DNA of 13,488 bases. Source: JBCCZC01 sp039188505. Lineage in GTDB: Bacteria; Pseudomonadota; Gammaproteobacteria; Xanthomonadales; SZUA-38. The stretch lies in the NCBI GenBank assembly GCA_039188505.1, contig JBCCZC010000130.1, positions 1 to 13,488 of the forward strand, in the 5' to 3' direction. Of the stretch, positions 1-5,483 are shown piece after piece (positions within the stretch are counted from its first letter, which is position 1; every line of letters begins with the position of its first letter). The notes under the pieces were generated by a model. It had not been told where the DNA came from, ran no database searches, and saw nothing but the letters and a program-made list of their open reading frames with translations. Position numbers and translations under genes: made by a program.

Positions 1-211
1 ACGGAGACGGCGTTTCGTGGTGGGTGTGATTGAGGAGATAGACCCGCTCGCCAACCGCAGCGTCCGCGAGGCTGACCCGGCACGGATAGCCCGGGCTCGC
101 GTCGGCGGTGAGCGCGAGGACGCCACTTGCCGCAAGCTCGTCGGCCGTAGCGTGCTGCAGCGCGCGCAGGCGCTCGTCGGTGAGCGGAAGAATCCGGAAG
201 TGTTGCGCCAT
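1..211 (-). CDS. DUF1203 family protein, N-terminal part (runs off the window)
   Basis: The visible 70 residues begin MAQHFRILPLTDERL and contain GYPCRVSLADAAVGERV followed by YLLNHTHHE. This Gly-x-Pro-Cys-Arg-x-Ser-Leu block and the L-L-N-x-x-H segment are the conserved front half of the DUF1203 family, whose function is unknown; complete members are usually about 150 residues. No stop is reached before base 1, so the C-terminal half lies outside the window. I chose the ATG at 211 because GAGG stands 8 bases before it; an in-frame ATG at 229 has no ribosome binding site. The gene is divergent from the serine hydrolase at 379. The family assignment rests on remembered motifs. Confidence 0.85.
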   Translation of the reverse strand, partial: MAQHFRILPLTDERLRALQHATADELAASGVLALTADASPGYPCRVSLADAAVGERVYLLNHTHHETPSP

Positions 212-302
212 GGTTCTCGCCTCGGTCATCTGAAGAGGCTTGGAGACTACGCCCGCGCGGGATTGCGACAACCGCGGACTGGACGTCGAATTTTTCGTGG
301 CC

Positions 303-341
303 CGCCCCCGGGATTCGCGATTCAACCTTTCGCCGGGGGCG
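303..341. repeat. GC-rich inverted repeat ahead of the serine hydrolase
   Basis: CGCCCCCGG (303-311) is exactly complementary to CCGGGGGCG (333-341), leaving a 21-base loop. The repeat ends 37 bases before the ATG at 379, so if transcribed it would be a stable hairpin in the 5' leader. No T-run follows on either strand, so a classic terminator is unlikely. The rest of the 167-bp divergent gap (212-378) shows no convincing promoter hexamers. Confidence 0.5.
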
Positions 342-378
342 ACCGTCTACCGGTCTTGTATCCCCATTGGAGCGCCAC

Positions 379-1434
379 ATGCTGACCACCCTGCTTGCCC
401 TGACCCTGACCGCAACCTTGCCCGCGGCTGCGCCCCCTGAAGTCGCTGCCGCCGTTCCTAGATTGCTGCAGTCCCACGAGGTGCCGGCCGTCGCTATCGC
501 CGTGGTCGAGGACGGAGAGCTCGCCTGGACTGCCGTCTTCGGCGAACGCCGACCGGGCGATCCGGCCGATGACGGCACCCTGTTCAACGTGGCCTCGATG
601 ACGAAGCCTGTGGTCGCGGAACTCGCCCTGCGCATGGCGGCGCGCGGTGACTTCGGTCTCGATGATCCGATGGCCGCGCATTGGGTGGATCCCGATATCG
701 CCGGCGACCCTCGGCATCTCGAGCTGACGCCGCGCCTGGCGCTGCAGCATCGAACGGGCCTGCCGAACTGGCGCCGGGAGACCGAAGGAAAGCTCGCTCT
801 CCGCTTCGATCCCGGCACCCGCGCCGGCTATTCGGGCGAGGGCTTTGACTACCTGGGACGGTTTCTCGAACAGCGAAGCGGCGAACCGCTTACCGCGCTC
901 GCCGGGACCACGCTGCTGGCGCCGCTCGGCATGAGCGACACGCGGTTCGTCTTCGAGCCGGCGCTGGAGGACCGCCTGGCGTGGCCTTCGCGGCCCGGCG
1001 GTGAGTCCCGGGAGCCCGTGCGTCGGGATGACTGGTCGGCGGCGGACGATCTGCTGACCACGCCAGCCGACTACGGCCGCTTTCTCGCCAGTGTCCTGAG
1101 CGGCGAGGGCCTGACCGACGATCTGCGTGCCCAGCGCTGGCAGCTGCCCGAGAATCAGTTCGCCGGTGGCTGCCCCTGGGGCCCGGACGAGTGCCCACGC
1201 GCGGGTGGCTTCGCCCTGGGCTGGGCGGTCTTCGAGTACGAGGCAGAGACGGTCGTCAGCCAGGGCGGGGCAGACTGGGGCGAACGCGCGCTGGGCCTGA
1301 TCGTGCCGGAGCGCCAGCTCGCCGTCGCGATCTTCACCAACAGCTCGAACGGCATGAAGGTGATCGCCGGCCTGCTGCCGTTGCTCTACGACAACCCGGA
1401 CTTCCAGGCCTTCGTCGAGTTCCAGGCGCGCTGA
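379..1434 (+). CDS. Exported serine hydrolase of the class C beta-lactamase / penicillin-binding-protein fold
   Basis: The 351-residue product starts with a hydrophobic export signal (about residues 1-18, ending PAAA). The active-site Ser-x-x-Lys is in VASMTKPVV (Ser73, Lys76), and the Tyr motif is YSGEGFDYLG (Tyr151). The third motif region reads VVSQGGADWGE (about 293-303), where relatives often have His-Gly-Gly; here Gln replaces His. A Cys pair (Cys265, Cys272) could form a periplasmic disulfide. The family includes beta-lactamases, esterases and D-aminopeptidases; nothing here fixes the substrate. The start is the ATG preceded by GGAG at 6 bases. A TTG at 367 would overlap that ribosome binding site and is rejected. 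A 76-bp gap separates it from the next gene on the same strand. Confidence 0.9.
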   Translation: MLTTLLALTLTATLPAAAPPEVAAAVPRLLQSHEVPAVAIAVVEDGELAWTAVFGERRPGDPADDGTLFNVASMTKPVVAELALRMAARGDFGLDDPMAAHWVDPDIAGDPRHLELTPRLALQHRTGLPNWRRETEGKLALRFDPGTRAGYSGEGFDYLGRFLEQRSGEPLTALAGTTLLAPLGMSDTRFVFEPALEDRLAWPSRPGGESREPVRRDDWSAADDLLTTPADYGRFLASVLSGEGLTDDLRAQRWQLPENQFAGGCPWGPDECPRAGGFALGWAVFEYEAETVVSQGGADWGERALGLIVPERQLAVAIFTNSSNGMKVIAGLLPLLYDNPDFQAFVEFQAR

Positions 1435-1510
1435 TCGACCTTGACCGGGGCCGCAAGCTTGCCCTTAATGAGTTGAGAGCAAATCGCAGGGAGCGCACGT
1501 CGGGCCAAGA

Positions 1511-2146
1511 ATGATGAGGTGGCTATTCGCCCTGGCCCTGGTCGGGCCGATCCACAGCGAGGCACGGCTCGTCGGTGAACCGGTTCAACTCACCGAGGAA
1601 GAGCATGCGTCGCTGCTCGACGCCCCGACCGAGACGCTCGGCGCGGCCGCCGAGGCGCGGCTACTCGAGGCCGCGATGGTGAGGGACGTTGTGGTGACCG
1701 AGGCGATTCGCACGGATGCGGGTGAAGTCATCGCTCATGTGACCTACGCCGATACGCCAGTCTCCGACAGCAGGACCTATCGGCCCAGGGTGCTGTGTGT
1801 GGGGCGCGGCGAGCCGATCGAGTGGTTCCATTGCCAGACCGAAGCCTTCGAGATCGCGACCGTGGACGACAACCATCGGCTGCGGGTAAGCACCGACATC
1901 TCGGACGCCCAGCTCGCGGACATCCTCGGGGTCGTGGCGGACCCGACGGTCGTCCAGGACGAAATCCCGGTCGCCGATGTCGTCATGGTCAATCGAATCG
2001 GCCAGCATCGGATCGGTGTCCACGTCCGGTGCAACGGGCAATCGTCGTCGATCTGGCTGGAGGAGGTGGCCGGAGGGCTGGCTCGTGCCGAGGATTACCC
2101 GGAGGCTCGTGTCTACAGCTCGGCGCAGTGCGATTCCGGCAATTAG
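1511..2146 (+). CDS. Exported hypothetical protein, 211 residues
   Basis: I do not recognise this family. The N-terminus MMRWLFALALVGPIHSEA looks like a signal peptide, so the product is probably periplasmic. The mature part has four cysteines (96, 108, 174, 207), enough for two disulfides, and is predicted alpha/beta with a repeated charged V-x-V pattern (VVVTEAIRTDAGEVIAHVTY, about 60-79). Two adjacent ATG codons (1511 and 1514) are both possible starts; the upstream ribosome binding site is weak. It follows the serine hydrolase by 76 bp on the same strand and may be co-transcribed. Its end faces the AraC regulator with 57 bp between, and no hairpin with a T-run is seen there. Confidence 0.75.
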   Translation: MMRWLFALALVGPIHSEARLVGEPVQLTEEEHASLLDAPTETLGAAAEARLLEAAMVRDVVVTEAIRTDAGEVIAHVTYADTPVSDSRTYRPRVLCVGRGEPIEWFHCQTEAFEIATVDDNHRLRVSTDISDAQLADILGVVADPTVVQDEIPVADVVMVNRIGQHRIGVHVRCNGQSSSIWLEEVAGGLARAEDYPEARVYSSAQCDSGN

Positions 2147-2203
2147 ATCCGATGCTGGACGGATTCTGGCGGCGCTGCCGTTTCAAGGGTTCCAGTCACG
2201 ACC

Positions 2204-3286
2204 TCAGGCGACGGCGGCCTGCGGTGACGCTGGCCGCTCCCGGCGGAACGCAGTGGGCGTCGCACCCGTCCTCTCCTTGAAGGCCCGGTTGAAGGGGCCG
2301 AGGGAAGCGAAACCGCTGTCGAGGGCGATGACGAGGATCGAGAGGTCGTCATGGGTCGGGTCTTCGAGCAGGCCACGGGCGTGCGCGATGCGGAAGCCGT
2401 TGACGTAGCGGTTGAAGTTGGGCTGTCCGAGGTCGCGGGTGACCGACCTCGAAACGCGATATTCGGGCACGTCAAGCCGGCGCGCTACGTCTGCGACCTT
2501 GAGCTCCGGTTCGAGAAAGAGCCGATCTCCGCGCATGAGCTGGTCAATCGACGCGGCCAGCGCCGTATCGACTGCCCGCCCGTTGACCGCGTTGTCGGCG
2601 GAAACTGCCCCCGGGGCGACCGTCGCCTCTTGCGACCGCAGGTGGACCAGGATGCTCGTCACGAGCAGGGCGACGAGCGATGCGAACGCCTCGAAGGCCG
2701 GCTCCGCGCCGGTGCCGAGCCTGGCTGCTTCGGCGACGGCCGGGCCGATCATCCCGAGCATCACGGCGAAGCTGTAGGTGCCGAGGAAGGTCAGTCGGAG
2801 CCGCTTCTCGTCGGGCGGGGCCTCCGCCCACCCGATCAGTCCTTCCCGGAAGGTGAGCAGCAGGACTCCGGAACCGAGCAACGCGATCAGCTCGCCGAGG
2901 CCGCCGCCGGCACCCGCCAGGGTCGCGGGCCCGACCAGGCCGAGGGCATCGAGGAAGCGCAGGAACTCACGCACCATCATGAGGAGGGCGATCGAGGCGG
3001 CCAGCCCGATGTGCCACGGCGTGAACGCCGAACCCGGTCGGAAGAGCGCCCGGGAGACGAGCCAGTACGCATTGCATGTCGCGCATGCGCCCATGCCCAC
3101 CAGGTACTGGTAGGGGCCGATGGCGTCGCCGGCGAGTTGCTTGACCATCATCACCGCGAGCGAGCCGCAGAACAGGGCCCAGACGAGGTGCAGCGTCCGC
3201 TTCCGCGGCTCGAAGACCAGCTTCAGGAGCGCCGCGATCGCGACCGTGGCGACCGCGAGCTGTAGCCAGAAGGCAATGGTTTCCAT
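2204..3286 (-). CDS. Membrane-anchored AraC-family transcriptional regulator
   Basis: The 360-residue product has an N-terminal hydrophobic half (about 5-215) with roughly six or seven membrane helices, for example METIAFWLQLAVATVAIAAL at 1-20. A C-terminal AraC-type double helix-turn-helix follows (about 243-350). The first helix-turn-helix is VADVARRLDVPEYRVSRSV (264-282); the second contains ILVIALDSGFASLGPFNRAF (317-336), the standard AraC signature. This is a one-component sensor in which the membrane domain probably detects the signal; the ligand is unknown. The ATG at 3286 is preceded by AGGGAACCGG and removes 54 unlikely basic residues of the longer frame. It is divergent from the DUF2306 gene with 134 bp between, so that gene is the likeliest target along with itself. 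Confidence 0.9.
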   Translation of the reverse strand: METIAFWLQLAVATVAIAALLKLVFEPRKRTLHLVWALFCGSLAVMMVKQLAGDAIGPYQYLVGMGACATCNAYWLVSRALFRPGSAFTPWHIGLAASIALLMMVREFLRFLDALGLVGPATLAGAGGGLGELIALLGSGVLLLTFREGLIGWAEAPPDEKRLRLTFLGTYSFAVMLGMIGPAVAEAARLGTGAEPAFEAFASLVALLVTSILVHLRSQEATVAPGAVSADNAVNGRAVDTALAASIDQLMRGDRLFLEPELKVADVARRLDVPEYRVSRSVTRDLGQPNFNRYVNGFRIAHARGLLEDPTHDDLSILVIALDSGFASLGPFNRAFKERTGATPTAFRRERPASPQAAVA

Positions 3287-3339
3287 GAATCCGGTTCCCT
3301 GGGGCGGCTCCGCGCCCGGCGGCCTGTCCAAAATCGTTC

Positions 3340-3357
3340 GCCGATTTCCGAATCGGC
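3340..3357. promoter_or_regulatory. Candidate operator dyad between the AraC-type regulator and the DUF2306 gene
   Basis: GCCGATT-TCCG-AATCGGC is a perfect inverted repeat with 7-base arms. A further GCCGATT half-site occurs at 3391-3397 in the same gap. The right arm and its flank (TCGGCAGGATTGG, 3353-3365) are also imperfectly complementary to CCGATTCTGCCTGA (3392-3405). Repeated half-sites in a short divergent gap suit a regulator binding site. That the neighbouring AraC protein binds it is inference. Confidence 0.5.
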
Positions 3358-3420
3358 AGGATTGGCGCGGCCTGCGCCGCGAACATCGACGCCGATTCTG
3401 CCTGATGGAGAGTGTCATCG

Positions 3421-4242
3421 ATGAGTGCCGTAAGTGCCGCCATTGCACCCACCACCCCGCGCGGGGAGACCGCGCTTCGCCGCGCTGCCCGATTCTGGTT
3501 TCTTGCGACCGTGGCCGGGCAGTGGCTCTTCGCCGTCTACCTCCTCGTTGCCTATGCCGCGCCTGTTGCGATCGGGGACCCCGCCGCGTTGAACGAGACC
3601 GGGCCGATCACCGGCTACGTCGAGGGCGACCTGGTCGGCAACCTGTTCCTCCTGGCGCATGTCCTGCTGGCGATCGTGATCAGCTTCGGCGGCGCGCTCC
3701 AGCTCGTGCCGCAGCTCCGAGCCCGCGCGCCCGCCTTTCACCGCTGGAACGGGCGCATCTTCCTGACCATCGGCCTCATCGGCGCCGTCAGCGGGCTGTG
3801 GCTGACCTGGGGACGCGGCTCGCGCCTCAGTGACGTCGGCGCGCTGAGCGTGACGTTGAACGGCATCCTGATCATCGGCGTGGCGGCCCAGGCCTGGCGC
3901 ACCGCGATGCAGCGGCGCTTCACGGAGCACCGTCGCTGGGCCGTCCGCACCTTCCTGCTGGTGAGCGGGGTCTGGACCTTCCGTCTGGGCCTCATGGGCT
4001 GGCTGATGCTCAACCAGGGGCTGAAGGGCAACACGGCGAAGCTCGACGGCCCGATGGACCTGGCCATCGGCTTCGGCAGCTACCTGCTGCCCCTGGCGAT
4101 TGCGGAGCTCTTCTTCCTGGCGGAGCGGCGCGGGAACAGCGGGTTGCGTCGGGTCACCGCCGCCGTGCTGACCGCGGCGACGCTCGCGATGTGCTTCGGG
4201 ATCTTTGCGGCCTGGATGATGCTCTGGCGGCCGCACTTCTGA
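3421..4242 (+). CDS. DUF2306 family integral membrane protein
   Basis: The 273-residue product has about seven or eight hydrophobic helices. It carries the DUF2306 hallmarks: a His at the end of a helix (LLAH, His80), FHRWNGRIFLTIG (His107, followed by Trp and Gly-Arg) and EHRRWAVRTFLL (His170). The conserved histidines inside a multi-helix membrane protein suggest metal or haem binding, but the family has no established role that I know of. The ATG at 3421 is preceded by GGAG at 10 bases; the GTG at 3412 is too close to that site. The gene is divergent from the membrane AraC regulator, its likely controller, and ends facing the porin gene. Confidence 0.85.
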   Translation: MSAVSAAIAPTTPRGETALRRAARFWFLATVAGQWLFAVYLLVAYAAPVAIGDPAALNETGPITGYVEGDLVGNLFLLAHVLLAIVISFGGALQLVPQLRARAPAFHRWNGRIFLTIGLIGAVSGLWLTWGRGSRLSDVGALSVTLNGILIIGVAAQAWRTAMQRRFTEHRRWAVRTFLLVSGVWTFRLGLMGWLMLNQGLKGNTAKLDGPMDLAIGFGSYLLPLAIAELFFLAERRGNSGLRRVTAAVLTAATLAMCFGIFAAWMMLWRPHF

Positions 4243-4320
4243 GGTGCGAGGGCCGGTGCGCGTCGTGCTCCCCGCGCTCGATGGCCCGATCTCCGGGGGC
4301 GGGACGGGTACAACATCGGT

Positions 4321-4363
4321 CCCGCGGAAGCGTCGCTGCAGGGGGTAGCGACGCTCCCGCGGG
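4321..4363. repeat. Long perfect-arm hairpin midway between two convergent genes
   Basis: CCCGCGG (4321-4327) pairs with CCGCGGG (4357-4363), and AGCGTCGCT (4329-4337) pairs with AGCGACGCT (4347-4355). A single A/C mismatch separates the two stems, and the loop is GCAGGGGGT (4338-4346). The 16 paired bases sit about 75-80 bases from the stop codons of both the DUF2306 gene and the porin gene. No T-run flanks either side, so this is not a canonical intrinsic terminator, though it could stall transcription or protect the 3' ends of both messages. The rest of the 195-bp gap (4243-4437) shows no gene. Confidence 0.7.
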
Positions 4364-4437
4364 TGACCCCATGCGCAGGGTCAGGTGGACTGGCAACCGG
4401 TCGGAGCTGGCCGAAGCTGCCGACGGCTCCTAGCGGG

Positions 4438-5145
4438 TCAGAGCTCGAAATCCATGCCGTAGCTGATGACGAAGCGGATGTCGTCGTTGCCGAGGGGATC
4501 GTCGGGACCCGGATCATCGACGTCGGTGCCCGTGACCGCGACGGTCACGCCCTGCATCGACAGCGAGACGCCGTACTCGAAATAGGAATCGGGGACGCCA
4601 TTGAAGTCCTCGACGAAGTCGCCATCGTGGTAGCCGACGTGCAGCCCGAGTTCGAGGCCCTCGCGAACCTCGAAGGCCGCATCGCCATAGACCCAGTAGG
4701 CATCGCCGAAGCTGTAGTCACGGCCCATGGGCTCATCGGCTTCGGTGTGCGCGAGCACGTTGAGGCCGACGGTGTAGTTGCTGAAGCTCAAGCTGCCGTA
4801 GATCTCGGCGAAGTCGAAATCGGCGTCGTCGTCGTAGTTGAAGTAGAGATAGCCGACGTCCCAGGCGAGATCGTCGCCCCCGGAAAGACCGAAGTAGACG
4901 TCGTGCTCATAGGAGTAGACGTCGTCGGTGGCGTAGCTGACGTTGGAGATCCAGGTGCCGACGTAGAAGCCGCTCTCATGGGCCCAGTCGATGCCGCCCT
5001 GGACGGCAGCCTCGTTCTGCGTCTGGGTCAGGCCCCGCCAGACGTAGTTGTTCGTCACTGCGATGTTGGCCGTGAAATCACCGGCCTGGGCGGTGCCCGC
5101 GGCAGCTGCGAGGGCCAGCAGGGCCCACTTCGATTTGGTCATCAT
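4438..5145 (-). CDS. TorF-family putative outer-membrane porin
   Basis: The 235-residue product has a clear signal peptide (MMTKSKWALLALAAAAGTAQA, cleavage likely after Ala21). The mature start is typical of the TorF / TIGR02001 family: NNYVWRGLTQTQNEAAVQGG (32-51), then HESGFYVGTWISNV (56-69). The remainder is alternating polar/aromatic beta-strand sequence, consistent with a small outer-membrane barrel. It is very rich in Asp, for example at 105-112 and 208-222, which may be cation-binding loops or salt adaptation. The C-terminal residue is Leu rather than the usual Phe. The start is fixed by AAAGGAG 7 bases ahead of the first of two ATGs. It is divergent from the DUF1538-PII operon and has a strong sigma-54-type promoter. 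I recall relatives lying next to glnK-amtB, which fits the context. Confidence 0.88.
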   Translation of the reverse strand: MMTKSKWALLALAAAAGTAQAGDFTANIAVTNNYVWRGLTQTQNEAAVQGGIDWAHESGFYVGTWISNVSYATDDVYSYEHDVYFGLSGGDDLAWDVGYLYFNYDDDADFDFAEIYGSLSFSNYTVGLNVLAHTEADEPMGRDYSFGDAYWVYGDAAFEVREGLELGLHVGYHDGDFVEDFNGVPDSYFEYGVSLSMQGVTVAVTGTDVDDPGPDDPLGNDDIRFVISYGMDFEL

Positions 5146-5217
5146 TGCCTCGCTCCTTTCATGGGGAAACCTGATCGGCCGTTCGGGTGCACTCGCGCCG
5201 ATCTCCGCGAAGGAGGG

Positions 5218-5234
5218 AGCAGATTCCGTGCCAA
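5218..5234 (-). promoter_or_regulatory. Sigma-54 (RpoN) -24/-12 promoter for the TorF-family porin
   Basis: Read on the minus strand the sequence is TTGGCACGGAATCTGCT. Against the sigma-54 consensus YTGGCACG-R-NNN-TTGCW only one defined base differs (C for the first T of TTGC). The invariant GG (5232-5231) and GC (5220-5219) are separated by exactly 10 bases. Transcription would begin near 5207, giving a leader of about 62 bases before the ATG at 5145. It lies in a non-coding gap in the correct orientation. The match is seen directly; activity is inferred. Confidence 0.75.
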
Positions 5235-5287
5235 GCGGGTCGGGATCGGTGACCAACGGCACTTTTCGCGCCTCGACGCCCGCCCGC

Positions 5288-5302
5288 GCACCGCTTCGAT
5301 GC
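5288..5302. promoter_or_regulatory. Second, weaker NtrC-like site
   Basis: GCAC-CGCTTCG-ATGC differs from the GCAC-N7-GTGC core at one base. Its centre is 85 bp from the better site at 5373-5387 and about 88 bp upstream of the predicted sigma-54 start. Paired enhancer sites are common for NtrC-dependent genes, but one such match in GC-rich DNA can be chance. Confidence 0.3.
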
Positions 5303-5350
5303 GCTTCTCGTCCCGCGATGGTGCGGTGACTTCGGTATGAAGCATCGAAG
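5294..5350. repeat. 9-base inverted repeat in the porin/DUF1538 control region
   Basis: CTTCGATGC (5294-5302) is exactly complementary to GCATCGAAG (5342-5350), with 39 bases between. The left arm overlaps the weaker NtrC-like site. It could be a pair of half-sites for another regulator or a long-loop hairpin; its role is unknown. Confidence 0.4.
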
Positions 5351-5372
5351 TGGTCAGCTTTGGGTCAGGCGT

Positions 5373-5387
5373 GCACCAAGCGTGTGC
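5373..5387. promoter_or_regulatory. NtrC-type enhancer dyad
   Basis: GCACCAAGCGTGTGC has the exact GCAC-N7-GTGC core of NtrC binding sites such as those upstream of glnA, and continues outward as TGCACCA on the left. Its centre lies about 173 bp upstream of the predicted sigma-54 start of the porin, a normal enhancer distance. It also lies about 77 bp upstream of the predicted DUF1538 start, so it could affect both directions. No NtrC gene is in the window. Confidence 0.5.
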
Positions 5388-5422
5388 TGGGTGCGTTCGC
5401 GTCGGCAATTTGCGGCCGAAAC

Positions 5423-5450
5423 TTGGGTTATTCCCCGTCCCAGGTACACT
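5423..5450 (+). promoter_or_regulatory. Possible sigma-70 promoter of the DUF1538-PII operon
   Basis: TTGGGT (5423-5428) and TACACT (5445-5450) are separated by 16 bases and would start transcription near 5457, about 27 bases before the ATG. The match is moderate (3 of 6 and 4 of 6 bases). No sigma-54 element with correct GG/GC spacing was found on this strand. Confidence 0.3.
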
Positions 5451-5483
5451 TGGAGGGGGAGAAGACGTCAGGGGGGGCGTCAA

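Noticed and set aside
291..300. T-rich stretch (ATTTTTC) as a terminator
   Set aside because: No stable stem precedes it and no gene ends nearby on that strand.
2351..3265. Plus-strand frame of 304 codons opposite the AraC regulator
   Set aside because: Arg/Glu/Gly-rich low-complexity product without domains; the minus strand carries a clear AraC signature.
4790..4990. GTCGTC-rich stretches in the porin gene as a repeat array
   Set aside because: They are codon runs for Asp in the minus-strand protein and have no regular unit.
4363..5340. Long plus-strand frame (325 codons) opposite the porin
   Set aside because: Its Val/Glu/Asp-rich repeats mirror the Asp/Tyr-rich porin codons; the minus strand has a signal peptide, family motifs and a strong ribosome binding site.
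5337..5483. N-terminal extension of the DUF1538 protein from 5337
   Set aside because: Adds 49 basic, Trp-rich residues with no homology pattern, would cover the likely promoter, and ATG 5484 has its own G-rich ribosome binding site.
5388..5483. A sigma-54 promoter for the DUF1538 operon
   Set aside because: The only TTGC (5410-5413) lacks GG at the required 10-base spacing.
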